The notes under the pieces were generated by a model, which worked only from the letters and a program-made list of their open reading frames with translations, did no database searches and was not told where the DNA came from. This document shows positions 1-9,440 of a stretch of 64,000 nucleotides of DNA, one piece after another. Made by a program: the position numbers and the translations under genes. Location of the stretch: the NCBI RefSeq assembly GCF_900129245.1, contig NZ_FQUT01000006.1, forward strand, positions 62,001-126,000, read 5' to 3'. Position 1 is the first letter of the stretch. The number at the start of each line of letters is the position of its first letter. This DNA comes from Chryseobacterium arachidis. GTDB lineage: Bacteria; Bacteroidota; Bacteroidia; Flavobacteriales; Weeksellaceae.

Positions 1-1161
1 AACGTAAAAGTTGTTGAAAAAACAAAATTTCCAAGATTGGTTGTAGGCGAAAGTCTTATTCCGCGTGTAATGGATCATTTTGATGAAGCCGGACTCTTTC
101 CCGCGCTTGATAAAATGGGCTTTGAAAAGAAATTGGGAGCACGTTTTTTAAGAGGCAACGAAGTCTGTATTTTTGATTTCAGCAATAAATTCGGTGATGG
201 ATGGGATTGGACTTGGCAGGTTCCAAGAGCTGATTTTGATAATGTTTTAGCCCAAGAAGTCATTAATAAAGGTATTGATCTTGAATTTGAAACCGAAGTA
301 ATCGGCATTGAATTTAATGGAACAGATTCTGTTACGACGGTAAAAAATAAAGACGGCGAAACGAAAGAAATTCATGCCAAATTCGTCATTGATTCCAGTG
401 GTTACGGAAGAGTTTTACCAAGACTTTTAGATTTGGAAAAACCTTCAAAATTATCGCCTCATTCTGCGATTTTCTCTCATGTAGAAGATATCAACAGAGA
501 AGAAGGAACGGAAGGAACTTTGATTTCTTTTGATATTATTGAAACTGAAGTCTGGCTTTGGGTTATTCCTTTTTCAAACGGAAATACGAGTGTAGGAATT
601 GTCGGCCCGACCGAATATATTGATAAGCTTTCTGAAAACGGAGATACTGCTGAAGCTTTGAGAAAAGCTATTTCTCTCTCTGATTATTATGTTAAGCGTT
701 TTGGAAACGTGGACTTCCTTTTTGAACCGAGACATTTGAAAGATTATTCTTGCTCTGTAAAAAAATTATACGGAGACGGATTTGCGTTGACAGGAAATGC
801 CTCTGAATTCTTAGATCCGGTTTTCTCTTCAGGAATGGCATTTGCAACCGAGGGCGGAATGACCGCAGCAAAATTGGCTTTAAGACAGCTTAATGGCGAA
901 AAAGTAGACTGGCAGACCGAATTTGCAGATTATATTTTATATGGTGTTGATGTTTTCACCACTTACGTAAAAGAATGGTATACCGGAAATCTTCAGGAAT
1001 TATTTTTCCACCAACCGGAAAATCCTGATGTGAAAAGAAAAATCTGTGCAGTTTTGGCAGGCTATGTATGGAACAAGAAAAATACTTTTGTGAGAATACA
1101 CGATACTGCGATAAAAAATCTTGCAGAGTTTATTAAAACAGAAAAACAACAACAAGCATAA
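1..1161 (+). CDS. FAD-dependent halogenase-like oxidoreductase (5'-truncated by the window edge)
   Basis: The reading frame is open from base 1, so the gene begins outside the window; the first possible start inside, a TTG at 37, lies within a conserved stretch and is not the true start. The visible 386 codons show PRLVVGESLIPRV followed by WDWTWQVPRADFD and, near residue 265, a GNASEFLDPVFSSGM segment. These are typical of the tryptophan-halogenase / geranylgeranyl-reductase-like flavoprotein group. The N-terminal GxGxxG FAD motif would be upstream and cannot be seen. Members of this group occur in aryl-polyene/flexirubin pigment clusters of flavobacteria; that role is inference, supported only weakly by the ligase gene at 1.9-3.2 kb. 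It ends in a strong hairpin shared with the convergent gene. Confidence 0.8.
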   Translation, partial: NVKVVEKTKFPRLVVGESLIPRVMDHFDEAGLFPALDKMGFEKKLGARFLRGNEVCIFDFSNKFGDGWDWTWQVPRADFDNVLAQEVINKGIDLEFETEVIGIEFNGTDSVTTVKNKDGETKEIHAKFVIDSSGYGRVLPRLLDLEKPSKLSPHSAIFSHVEDINREEGTEGTLISFDIIETEVWLWVIPFSNGNTSVGIVGPTEYIDKLSENGDTAEALRKAISLSDYYVKRFGNVDFLFEPRHLKDYSCSVKKLYGDGFALTGNASEFLDPVFSSGMAFATEGGMTAAKLALRQLNGEKVDWQTEFADYILYGVDVFTTYVKEWYTGNLQELFFHQPENPDVKRKICAVLAGYVWNKKNTFVRIHDTAIKNLAEFIKTEKQQQA

Positions 1162-1190
1162 AAAACGGTCTGAATTGTCAGACCGTTTTT
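1161..1190. terminator. Bidirectional terminator between convergent genes
   Basis: A perfect 13-bp inverted repeat (left arm 1161-1173, loop ATTG, right arm 1178-1190) with A-rich and T-rich flanks sits between the stop codons of two convergent genes, so it can end transcription in both directions. Confidence 0.85.
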
Positions 1191-1193
1191 GTT

Positions 1194-1799
1194 TTATTTT
1201 AAAGCATTTTTAATTTCTTTTCCTAATTTTTTCCCTGTCACTTCATACGCAGCAGCGATTCTTCCGTACTCCCAATTAAAATCTCTGTTCATCTGCTTTC
1301 CCTGAATTTTATCAACCTGCAATCTCATGACAACATTCGATGGATTATCTGTTTCTACAAAAGTTAAGTTTGCTGTTAATTTTGCTTCCTGCGAACCAAT
1401 CATTCCACCGTACCAGCCTGCGTAAATCCATTTTGCATCAATAATTAACGTATACTTCGCTTTCACATCGTTCCTAAAAGTTACTTTCTTCGATTTCGCA
1501 TTTATTCCTTTAAAAAAATACTCCAAATATTCTGTCGATTTGAATCTGTCCCACTGATAAATCCAATTTTCCCAAACTTTTTCACTTTTCTTAGCCGTGA
1601 TATCTGCTTTTCTGTTTTCGATATACTGAACTTCTGTGAGGTTCTTTTCCTGATAAGTAGCATTATCAAACTTCAACTGAACATTTACTTCCGTTTGATC
1701 TTTAAGAAAATCAAAGTTTCCTGATTGAAAATTAATTTGGTTTTGAGCAATCGCCGTCGTCGCAATTACCATAAAAAGCATTAGAAATAATTTTTTCAT
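1194..1799 (-). CDS. Secreted protein of unknown function, 201 aa
   Basis: The start is followed by a clear signal peptide (MKKLFLMLFMVIATTAIAQ) with cleavage expected after AIAQ, so the product should be periplasmic or exposed on the outer membrane. The mature part is lysine- and aromatic-rich, with tryptophans at WENWIYQW and WIYAGWYGG, and shows no further membrane segment and no catalytic motif that I recognise. The pattern of alternating residues after 110 (YTLIIDAKWIY, KLTANLTFV) suggests beta strands. It stands alone, convergent with the halogenase-like gene. Secreted proteins of this size are common in flavobacteria and often carry only domain-of-unknown-function labels; I cannot name this family. 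Confidence 0.75.
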   Translation of the reverse strand: MKKLFLMLFMVIATTAIAQNQINFQSGNFDFLKDQTEVNVQLKFDNATYQEKNLTEVQYIENRKADITAKKSEKVWENWIYQWDRFKSTEYLEYFFKGINAKSKKVTFRNDVKAKYTLIIDAKWIYAGWYGGMIGSQEAKLTANLTFVETDNPSNVVMRLQVDKIQGKQMNRDFNWEYGRIAAAYEVTGKKLGKEIKNALK

Positions 1800-1840
1800 A
1801 GTTTATTAATTAAAATAAGTTCGCAAATATATTGTAAAAA

Positions 1841-1860
1841 AGCAGCTCAAATGAACTGCT
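1841..1860 (-). terminator. Terminator of the ligase-like gene
   Basis: Arms AGCAGCTC (1841-1848) and GAACTGCT (1853-1860) pair with one G-U, loop of four, and on the minus strand the hairpin is followed by a T run (TTTTTT, 1835-1840). It lies 35 bases beyond the stop at 1896. Confidence 0.75.
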
Positions 1861-1895
1861 GTATTTTTATTTTCTGTTAAATTTTAAAAATCAAT

Positions 1896-3212
1896 TTATC
1901 TTAAATCCGTAAACGTAATCGGCTTTCTGCTATTTGGATTAAATACGATTTTAGACAAAACATCAAAATCAATTAATTCAATTTTCGGACTTACCCTCAA
2001 TTTTGCACGAAAATGATCTCTCACTTCATTCACAAAATTTTCGGAATCACTGTCTGTGCTGAGTTTAATGATAATTTCATCCAACCCAATTTCATTCGAC
2101 TGAATAACGATCTGATAACACAAAATATTGTTGAAATCATTTAAAATATCGTTCATTGCAGGTGGATACAAAGTTGTTCCTTTGTATTTTATCATCTGCT
2201 GTTTTCGCCCGATCACAGGACCCAACCTCATCGTATTTCTTCCACACTGGCAAGGTTCGTAATGTGCTTTTACAATATCTCCTGTTTTGAATCTTAATAA
2301 AGGAATTGCTTCAACGCCTAAAGTTGTAATGGTTAACTCACCACTTTCTCCTTCTTTTACCAGATTTCCTTCGTCGTCCAGAATTTCCGTGATAATTAAT
2401 TCAGGATGATGATGTCCTCCGATTTGCTGTTCGCATTCTGTGAAAGCTGTGCTCATTTCTGTGGAAGCATAGGTGGAAAATAATTTAATATCCCACTTTT
2501 CTTTAATCTTTTGAGATAAAATATTGTCTGTAAAATCCTGATTTTTGATACTTTCCCCAATGCAAACCGCTCCATAAACACTGGAATTTTTATAATCAAT
2601 CCCATGTTTCTCAGCGTAATCGATCATTTTTAACAAAAACGACGGAACGGTAATCAAATATTTAGGTTTATATCTAAAAATTGAATCCCATTGCAGCTCC
2701 GGAATTCCGGGTCCCATCCTCACAACGCTTGCTCCCATTTTTCTTAATCCTAGAAAATAAGCAAGTCCGGCCATGAATCTTTTGTCAATCGTTGTAATCA
2801 TCTGTACAACATCGCCCTTCTGTATTCCTGCACAGGCGAAAGAAATTGCTTCGTTGTAAGCCAATCTTTCCAGATCATTGTCTGATAATCCAAAAGTTAC
2901 AGGATCCCCTAAAGTTCCTGAAGTGGTGCTGTAATCCACAATTTTATCGGGCGTGATACAGAAGAAATCATCGTTATTTTGCTGAATATCGTTCTTCGTT
3001 GTTGTCGGGATTTTCTTTAAATCTTCCAACATCTGAATATCCGAAATATTGATATTATTTTCTTTGAATAATCTTTGATAAAAAGGTGAATGATTTTCAA
3101 GATAAGCCAAAAGCTCCTGAAGTTTTTGCTCCTGAAACTTTTTTATTTCCTGACTTTCTGATTTTTCGATTGATGTATAGAATTCCAATGTTTTTTTTAT
3201 TTTAAAGGACAA
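1896..3212 (-). CDS. Phenylacetate-CoA ligase / AMP-forming acyl-adenylating enzyme family
   Basis: The protein has the glycine/serine-rich ATP loop YSTTSGTLGDPVTF near residue 95, a second adenylation motif LFSTYASTEM near residue 245, and a GELTITTLG...RFKTGDIV core, ending in the small C-terminal subdomain. This is the PaaK/CapK-like branch of ANL adenylating enzymes; the expected chemistry is ATP-dependent activation of a carboxylic acid to an adenylate or CoA thioester. The substrate cannot be read from sequence. There is no ATG at the N-terminus: the longest frame starts at a TTG (3212) and a second TTG at 3188 would give a protein beginning EFYTSIEK after the initiator, which I think fits the family better. 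It is alone in its transcript, 115 bases downstream of the M23 peptidase gene. Confidence 0.82.
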   Translation of the reverse strand: MSFKIKKTLEFYTSIEKSESQEIKKFQEQKLQELLAYLENHSPFYQRLFKENNINISDIQMLEDLKKIPTTTKNDIQQNNDDFFCITPDKIVDYSTTSGTLGDPVTFGLSDNDLERLAYNEAISFACAGIQKGDVVQMITTIDKRFMAGLAYFLGLRKMGASVVRMGPGIPELQWDSIFRYKPKYLITVPSFLLKMIDYAEKHGIDYKNSSVYGAVCIGESIKNQDFTDNILSQKIKEKWDIKLFSTYASTEMSTAFTECEQQIGGHHHPELIITEILDDEGNLVKEGESGELTITTLGVEAIPLLRFKTGDIVKAHYEPCQCGRNTMRLGPVIGRKQQMIKYKGTTLYPPAMNDILNDFNNILCYQIVIQSNEIGLDEIIIKLSTDSDSENFVNEVRDHFRAKLRVSPKIELIDFDVLSKIVFNPNSRKPITFTDLR

Positions 3213-3236
3213 ATTTATTGGTTTATTTTTTATTCT

Positions 3237-3323
3237 TGCTGATTTTACAGATTATGCTGATTTATTTTGCCACGAATTTTTATAAATGAATACATTTTAC
3301 TTATTCGTGAATTCGTGGCAAAA
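3237..3323. repeat. Intergenic dispersed-repeat patch with inverted repeat
   Basis: Two pieces are visible. Bases 3237-3263 read like the element at 11209-11235 (CTGATTTT-CAGATTATGC-GATTT, about 24 of 27 positions shared). Bases 3265-3278 (TTTTGCCACGAATT) are the exact inverse of 3310-3323 (AATTCGTGGCAAAA), making a 14-bp stem with a 31-base loop. The patch lies between two minus-strand genes and may also act as a terminator for the M23 gene. No ORF is supported here. Confidence 0.6.
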
Positions 3324-3327
3324 CAGT

Positions 3328-5004
3328 TTATCTTTGAAAAGTAAAAGTCTGTGTATTTGCATTTCCAGCTGTATTGGTGGTTATCACTTTCAACGTATGA
3401 GAACCCGAGCCTTTCGGGCATTTTTCATCAAAAACATACACAAAATCATCTTTTACTCTTGCAAAACGAAGCCATTTTCCATCCAATTCTGCTCTAAAAG
3501 ATTCTATATCGCCTATTTTTGCAGCTCCTTTTAATCGTAATGGGCCTGAGGTTATCAATGTTCCCTCTTTCCAGCTTGGAGAAACAGATGGCAAACCATT
3601 ATCCAATAATAATCTTGCTGTTCCAAGTCTGTTGAATTGTCCTTCTGCCCAATCGCCATTCCATTTTGCCTTGATGGTATTCTTATCGCTTCCGTAATTG
3701 AGTTCGATAACCGTTTTATCTTTTTCTTCGCTGGTTAATTTTCTGTTAGTTTTAATTTTTAAACTAAAAAAATCATGAATCGGAATGTAAGGGTTATTTA
3801 AAACAATCGAATTTGAAACCGCTTCTGCATCTGGCTTTTCATACATATTAAAGTTAACAACATCGTAAACCGCGTTTTTACTTAAACTGATTTCTGCATT
3901 TTCTGATTTCATTGTTTTTGATTCGTTTGGAGAAACGGTTCTATTGTTTGATGAAACTTTTTCTGATGAATTACTCAACTGAACTTTTGTTGTCAATCGA
4001 CTTGTATTTCCATTGACATCTTTTAAAATAATTTCAATATTGTGAACTTCATTATCCGAAAGATTGATAATTCCGTCCGAACCGGAACTATAATTCGGCA
4101 ATTTCATTCCCGGCAAATTCGATAAATGTTGAATGCTTATTTTATCGCGGACAAATTTTGTATAATCTACGCAGCCATTGATATATCGTGTATCATTATA
4201 ATGAATTCTGTCAATTTTAAAACTATAAACGAGTTTTCCATCCATCAATAATTCTACGTCGTAAATTCCTAGATTAAAACCCTGATTGGCTTTATCCACC
4301 GCTTTTATCGCAAAACTTATCTGAGGAGAATTCACTTGAATTACATTTGAAGTATAAACACTTCCTGTTTTTTTAACAACAATTCCATTGGCTCCGGGTT
4401 CATAGGTGCTGAAACGACGGTCATACCAATACAATCCACTTATAATCGGAGCAATTCCGTCGAGAATATTAAATCCGAAAAGCAAAGGATTGATACATTC
4501 TTCTGTTTTTGTATCTCTTATTTCAAAATGCAAATGTGGTCCCGCCGAACCGCCTGTATTTCCGCTTAAAGCAATGAGCTGTCCTTTCGTCACAGGAAAT
4601 TGGTTAGGCGAAAAACTAATATTCTGTTCCCATTTTTCGTCTTTATACTGTTGGTCTTTTACGTATTCATCGAGTTTATCGAAATATTTGTTTAAATGAG
4701 CGTAAACTGTTGTATAACCATTCGGATGAGTAACATAAACTGCATTTCCAAAACCGTATCGTTCGACCTTTATACGGCTTACATAACCATCTGCTGCGGC
4801 AACGACAGGCAAATTTTCCTGACTGTTAGTTCGGATATCTAATCCCATGTGAAAATGATTGGAGCGGACGGCTCCGAAATTGGCTGCGAGGTTGATGGGA
4901 ATATTTAAAGGATTTCTGAAATAACCTTGTGGATAGTTTTGGGCAAATATTATAATGCTATTGATTAGGCAAATAAAAATAATCAGTCGGGAAAAGATTT
5001 TCAT
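3328..5004 (-). CDS. M23 family metallopeptidase, secreted
   Basis: After a signal peptide (cleavage expected near AQNYPQG, residue 21), residues 40-165 form a LytM/M23 zinc peptidase domain: HFHMGLDIRT (residues 50-59, zinc His and Asp), VYAHLNKY near 102 and GPHLHFEIRD near 155 (HxH zinc ligand). The family cuts peptide bonds in peptidoglycan stems or cross-bridges, acting in the periplasm. The remaining 380 residues form a long beta-rich C-terminal region without motifs I can name, typical of the large M23 proteins of Bacteroidota. Its zinc ligands look complete, so an active enzyme is expected rather than an EnvC/NlpD-like activator. Single gene, divergent from ileS. Confidence 0.88.
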   Translation of the reverse strand: MKIFSRLIIFICLINSIIIFAQNYPQGYFRNPLNIPINLAANFGAVRSNHFHMGLDIRTNSQENLPVVAAADGYVSRIKVERYGFGNAVYVTHPNGYTTVYAHLNKYFDKLDEYVKDQQYKDEKWEQNISFSPNQFPVTKGQLIALSGNTGGSAGPHLHFEIRDTKTEECINPLLFGFNILDGIAPIISGLYWYDRRFSTYEPGANGIVVKKTGSVYTSNVIQVNSPQISFAIKAVDKANQGFNLGIYDVELLMDGKLVYSFKIDRIHYNDTRYINGCVDYTKFVRDKISIQHLSNLPGMKLPNYSSGSDGIINLSDNEVHNIEIILKDVNGNTSRLTTKVQLSNSSEKVSSNNRTVSPNESKTMKSENAEISLSKNAVYDVVNFNMYEKPDAEAVSNSIVLNNPYIPIHDFFSLKIKTNRKLTSEEKDKTVIELNYGSDKNTIKAKWNGDWAEGQFNRLGTARLLLDNGLPSVSPSWKEGTLITSGPLRLKGAAKIGDIESFRAELDGKWLRFARVKDDFVYVFDEKCPKGSGSHTLKVITTNTAGNANTQTFTFQR

Positions 5005-5469
5005 ACAAATTGTTTTGCGTTTTATTTAAAATTACGAAATTTTTGTTTTATTTCCCACAGATTCTCAGATGAAATTGTTGATCTTTATTTACAAACTTTG
5101 AGAATTTATATAAGTAGAACGGCTTTGTGAAGCTTAAAAAGGTTTATTGTAAAAAATTTAGTGGACTTTGTGTTCAAAATTACAGGAAAACACAGCTTCA
5201 TCAAATCAACTTGTTGATTAATTCTTTGCTCACTTAGGAAATAAATCTTTAAATAAAATCTTTGCGTTCAAATCTGCTTAATCTGTGAGAGAATATTTAA
5301 AAACTTCAAATCAAAAAAGTATTCAACAATTCATAAAAATTAATACCAATATTTATATTTCTGAAACAGAACTTTTTAATTGGAAATATCAAAATAAAAC
5401 ATATATTATAAACCGACAAATTTTAGTAAATTTGCCAACTTAATTAATCAACGATATTGATATATTACA
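5005..5469. other. 465-base divergent intergenic region with repeat fragments and ileS -7 element
   Basis: No ORF is supported. Fragments of the dispersed phrase family are visible: CCCACAGATTCTCAGATG at 5054-5071 and AAATCTGCTTAATCTGTG near 5270-5287, the latter an inverted relative of the elements at 3237 and 11209. A TAAATTTG at 5427-5434, 36 bases before the ileS start, matches the Bacteroidota -7 box TAnnTTTG, but no clear TTG stands at the proper distance upstream. I looked for a T-box leader before ileS and saw none. Confidence 0.5.
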
Positions 5470-8400
5470 ATGAGCCAATTTAAAGAATACAAAAACCTCA
5501 ACCTTATTGACGTAGCAGAGAATGTAGCGGAATTCTGGAAACAGAACAAAACTTTCAATAAGAGTGTTGAGATTCGTGAGGGGCAACCCGAGTTTGTTTT
5601 TTATGAAGGTCCGCCTTCAGCAAACGGTATGCCCGGAATTCACCACGTAATGGCCAGAGCGTTGAAGGATATTTTCTGTCGTTATCAGACCCAGAACGGA
5701 AAGCAGGTTTTCCGTAAAGCGGGTTGGGATACACACGGACTTCCGGTAGAGCTTGGCGTGGAAAAAGAATTAGGAATCACTAAAGAAGATATTGGCAAAA
5801 AAATTTCTATTGAAGATTACAACAAAGCGTGTCGTGAAGCAGTAATGCGTTATACAGACGTTTGGAACAACCTTACCGAAAAAATCGGTTACTGGGTTGA
5901 TCTTGACGATCCGTATATCACGTACAAATCAAAATACATGGAAACGGTTTGGTGGCTGTTGAAGCAATTGTACGATAAAGGATTATTGTACAAAGGTTAC
6001 ACGATCCAACCCTATTCTCCAAAAGCAGGAACCGGACTTTCTTCTCACGAAGTCAACCAGCCGGGAGCTTACCGTGATGTTTCTGACACAACTGTGGTTG
6101 CGCAATTCAAGACATTACCGGAAACTTTGCCTTCATTCTTACAAGGTTTTGGAGACATACATTTCTTGGCATGGACGACAACTCCTTGGACGTTGCCTTC
6201 AAATACAGCTTTAACAGTAGGTCCGAAAATCGATTATGTTTTAGTGAAAACTTTCAATCAATATACTTTTGAACCCATTAATGTTGTTTTGGCTAAAGCT
6301 TTGGTTGGAAAACAGTTTGCTAAAAAATATACGGAGGGAACAGACGAAGATTTTGCAAATTACACTTCTGAAACGAAAGTTATTCCTTATCAGATTTTGG
6401 CAGAATTCAAAGGAGCTGATTTAGTTGGAATTAAATACGAGCAATTATTACAATATGCTCTTCCTTACCAAAACCCTGAAAATGCGTTCAGAGTAATTTC
6501 CGGAGATTTCGTAACGACAGAAGACGGAACAGGTATCGTTCACACGGCTCCGACTTTTGGTGCTGATGACGCGAAAGTAGCTAAAGAAGCCCAACCAGAA
6601 GTTCCGCCGATGTTGGTGTTAGATGAAAATGAAAACCCAATTCCATTAGTAGATTTACAGGGAAGATTTTTATCTATTGTAAATGATGAAATCTATGGTT
6701 TCGCCAATGAATATGTAAAAGGAGAATACCTTAGCGAAGACGAAAAAAATACGGAATTAAATATTCAGAAAGAAAATTTAAAGTCAATCATTGCAGATTT
6801 GAAGGCTTATCTTTCTGTAGATGAAAGAATTGCTTTAAAATTAAGAAAAGAAAACAAGGCTTTCAAAGTGGAAAAATATGTTCACTCTTATCCGCACAGC
6901 TGGAGAACAGATGAGCCGTTACTATATTATCCGTTGGATTCTTGGTTTGTGAAAATGACCGCTGTAAAAGACAGATTGGTAGATCTAAACAAAGAAATCA
7001 ACTGGAAGCCAAAAGCAACAGGAGAAGGACGTTTCGCGAACTGGTTGGAAAACGTAAACGACTGGAATCTTTCCCGTTCAAGATATTGGGGAATTCCGTT
7101 GCCGATCTGGAGAACAGACGATTTGAAGGAAGAAAAAATCATCGGTTCCGTTGAAGAAATTTACAACGAGATTGAAAAGTCGATCGCAGCGGGATTCATG
7201 ACAGAAAATCCATTCAAAGATTTTGTAATCGGAGATATGTCTGAGGAAAATTATGCTTTGGTTGATTTGCATAAAAATATTGTTGACCAAGTAATTTTGG
7301 TTTCGGATTCAGGAAAAGCGATGAAGCGTGAGAGCGACTTGATCGACGTTTGGTTCGATTCTGGTTCCATGCCTTATGCGCAATTGCATTATCCTTTTGA
7401 GAATAAAGAATTAATCGACAACAATAAAGCTTTCCCTGCAGATTTCATCGCGGAAGGAGTTGACCAGACTCGTGGTTGGTTCTACACTCTTCACGCGATC
7501 GGAACGGCGGTTTTCGATTCTGTTGCTTATAAAAATGTAATGAGTAACGGACTTGTTTTGGATAAAAACGGCATTAAAATGTCGAAATCCAAAGGAAATG
7601 GAATTGATCCATTTGAAACCTTAGCGGTTTACGGGCCAGATGCTACGCGTTGGTACATGGTTTCGAATGCGAATCCGTGGGAAAACCTGAAGTTCGACAT
7701 CGATGGAATTGATGAAATCAGAAGAAAATTCTTCGGAACATTATACAATACGTATTCATTCTTTGCCTTATATGCGAATGTTGACGGATTCAATTATTCT
7801 GAAAAAGACGTTGAAAACAGACCGGAAATCGACAGATGGATCTTGTCTGAATTAAATTTATTAATTCAAGAAGTTAAAGCATTCTACGAAGATTACGAGC
7901 CGACAAGAGTGGCAAGAGCAATCAACACTTTTGTGAACGATAACTTATCAAACTGGTACGTAAGATTGTGTAGAAGACGTTTCTGGAAAGGAGATTATTC
8001 GGATGATAAAATTTCAGCTTACCAGACTTTATATACTTGTCTGGAAACGGTTGCTAAATTATCTGCGCCAATTGCTCCGTTCTTTATGGATCAATTGTAT
8101 CAGGATTTAAATAAAGTAACAGGAAAAGAAACTGCGGAATCTATTCACTTGACAGATTTCCCAGTTGCAGATGAAAGCTTAATTGACACTGATCTGGTTG
8201 AAAAAACACATTTAGCACAAACTATTACAAGTTTAGTATTATCCATCAGACGTGCAGAAAGCTTAAAAGTAAGACAGCCGCTTCAAAGGGTATTAATTCC
8301 TGTCCTAGATTCAAAAACTGAGAAGCAAATTGCTGCGGTTTCAGAATTGATTAAGCAAGAAGTAAATGTTAAAGAAATTCAATTAATCAATGCTGAAGAA

Positions 8401-8925
8401 GCATCTGATTTAATTGTAAAACAGATAAAACCGAATTTCAAAGCGCTGGGTCCTAAGTTAGGAAAAGATATGAAAGTGGTTGGTGGAGAGATCGCTAATT
8501 TTAATGCAGAACAGATTTCAACATTAGAAAAAGAAGGAAAACTAGACGTTCAGGGATACGAAATTACATTGGATGACGTAGAAATTTCGACAAAAGATAT
8601 TCCTGGATGGACCGTAACTTCTGATGGAAAAACAACTGTGGCATTAGATTTGACGTTAACAGACGAATTAAAATCTGAAGGTATCGCAAGAGAATTCATC
8701 AACAGAGTTCAGAATCTGCGAAAAGATAAAGAATTTGACCTGACAGACAGAATATCCATCACATTGGAAGAAAATTCTCCGTTCTTAAATGATATTAAGA
8801 AAAATGAAGAATATATTTCGTCTGAAGTCTTGTCAAATAAAATAGAAATTGTATCTTCACTTTCAAATTTTAACGAAATCGAAATAGATGAGGTTAATTT
8901 TAAGATAAATGTTGAAAAAAATTAA
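5470..8925 (+). CDS. ileS: Isoleucyl-tRNA synthetase
   Basis: This cytoplasmic class Ia synthetase charges tRNA-Ile with isoleucine. Its 1151 residues fit the long (eukaryote-like, type 2) IleRS rather than the ~940-residue type. Visible motifs are the HIGH signature as PPSANGMPGIHH (residues 48-59), WTTTPWTLPSN of the CP1 editing domain near 238, the QTRGWFY and DVWFDSGS blocks, and the KMSKS loop (KMSKSKGNGIDP) near residue 703. The C-terminal anticodon-binding domain and the tail rich in EIxLxD strands follow. It starts a run of same-strand genes through lspA. Type-2 IleRS are often less sensitive to mupirocin; whether this applies here is not readable from sequence. Confidence 0.97.
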   Translation: MSQFKEYKNLNLIDVAENVAEFWKQNKTFNKSVEIREGQPEFVFYEGPPSANGMPGIHHVMARALKDIFCRYQTQNGKQVFRKAGWDTHGLPVELGVEKELGITKEDIGKKISIEDYNKACREAVMRYTDVWNNLTEKIGYWVDLDDPYITYKSKYMETVWWLLKQLYDKGLLYKGYTIQPYSPKAGTGLSSHEVNQPGAYRDVSDTTVVAQFKTLPETLPSFLQGFGDIHFLAWTTTPWTLPSNTALTVGPKIDYVLVKTFNQYTFEPINVVLAKALVGKQFAKKYTEGTDEDFANYTSETKVIPYQILAEFKGADLVGIKYEQLLQYALPYQNPENAFRVISGDFVTTEDGTGIVHTAPTFGADDAKVAKEAQPEVPPMLVLDENENPIPLVDLQGRFLSIVNDEIYGFANEYVKGEYLSEDEKNTELNIQKENLKSIIADLKAYLSVDERIALKLRKENKAFKVEKYVHSYPHSWRTDEPLLYYPLDSWFVKMTAVKDRLVDLNKEINWKPKATGEGRFANWLENVNDWNLSRSRYWGIPLPIWRTDDLKEEKIIGSVEEIYNEIEKSIAAGFMTENPFKDFVIGDMSEENYALVDLHKNIVDQVILVSDSGKAMKRESDLIDVWFDSGSMPYAQLHYPFENKELIDNNKAFPADFIAEGVDQTRGWFYTLHAIGTAVFDSVAYKNVMSNGLVLDKNGIKMSKSKGNGIDPFETLAVYGPDATRWYMVSNANPWENLKFDIDGIDEIRRKFFGTLYNTYSFFALYANVDGFNYSEKDVENRPEIDRWILSELNLLIQEVKAFYEDYEPTRVARAINTFVNDNLSNWYVRLCRRRFWKGDYSDDKISAYQTLYTCLETVAKLSAPIAPFFMDQLYQDLNKVTGKETAESIHLTDFPVADESLIDTDLVEKTHLAQTITSLVLSIRRAESLKVRQPLQRVLIPVLDSKTEKQIAAVSELIKQEVNVKEIQLINAEEASDLIVKQIKPNFKALGPKLGKDMKVVGGEIANFNAEQISTLEKEGKLDVQGYEITLDDVEISTKDIPGWTVTSDGKTTVALDLTLTDELKSEGIAREFINRVQNLRKDKEFDLTDRISITLEENSPFLNDIKKNEEYISSEVLSNKIEIVSSLSNFNEIEIDEVNFKINVEKN

Positions 8926-8984
8926 CATATAGTTATTGTTTTTCAAATTCCATTTCATAATTTTATTAAAAAAGAGAAAAGAAC

Positions 8985-9365
8985 ATGTCAGACGAAAGAG
9001 TAAGATACAGTGATGCTGATTTACAAGAGTTTAAAGCAGTAATCAAGGAAAAAATAGAGAAAGCAGAAAACGATTTGAAACTCATCAGAGAAAGTTTCAT
9101 CAACGACCAGAATAATGGGACAGATGATACCTCTCCGACATTTAAGGCGTTTGAAGAAGGTGCTGAAACTTTAAGCAAAGAGCAGAATTCTATTTTAGCC
9201 GGAAGACAGGAAAAATTCGTGCGTGACCTTAAAAATGCTTTAATAAGAATTGAAAATAAAACGTATGGTATCTGCAGAGTAACAGGAAAATTAATTCCTA
9301 AAGAAAGACTTTTGGCTGTTCCTCATGCTACATTGAGCATCGAAGCGAAAAACATGCAAAAATAA
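8985..9365 (+). CDS. TraR/DksA-family protein with degenerate zinc finger
   Basis: 126 residues with an N-terminal coiled-coil-prone helix pair (DLQEFKAVIKEKIEKAENDL and the stretch to about 70) and a C-terminal DksA-like fold, YGICRVTGKLIPKERLLAVPHA (in two parts: YGICRVTGKLIPKERLL, AVPHATLS). DksA relatives bind RNA polymerase through its secondary channel. The canonical C4 zinc finger needs CxxC...CxxC; here only the first cysteine remains (CRVTG, then TLSIEA), so zinc binding is unlikely. It follows ileS by 59 bases on the same strand, an arrangement that fits co-transcription. Calling it a transcription factor is by family; whether it still acts on polymerase is unknown. Confidence 0.85.
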   Translation: MSDERVRYSDADLQEFKAVIKEKIEKAENDLKLIRESFINDQNNGTDDTSPTFKAFEEGAETLSKEQNSILAGRQEKFVRDLKNALIRIENKTYGICRVTGKLIPKERLLAVPHATLSIEAKNMQK

Positions 9366-9390
9366 CCACTAGGTTAGTTACAATAAATTT

Positions 9391-9436
9391 GGGTTTATAT
9401 CGTATTTCAAGGAATACTTTATAAACCTAATTTTTA
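9391..9436 (+). terminator. Imperfect hairpin between dksA-like and the next gene
   Basis: GGGTTTATATCGTATT and AATACTTTATAAACCT form an imperfect stem around a short loop, followed by TAATTTTTAAT. It could be a weak terminator or attenuator separating the ileS pair from the lspA group. Confidence 0.45.
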
Positions 9437-9440
9437 ATAT

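Noticed and set aside
5005-5469. T-box leader for ileS
   Set aside because: No T-box sequence or terminator pair was visible; only repeat fragments and a candidate -7 box. The trpS leader was also checked and lacks one.
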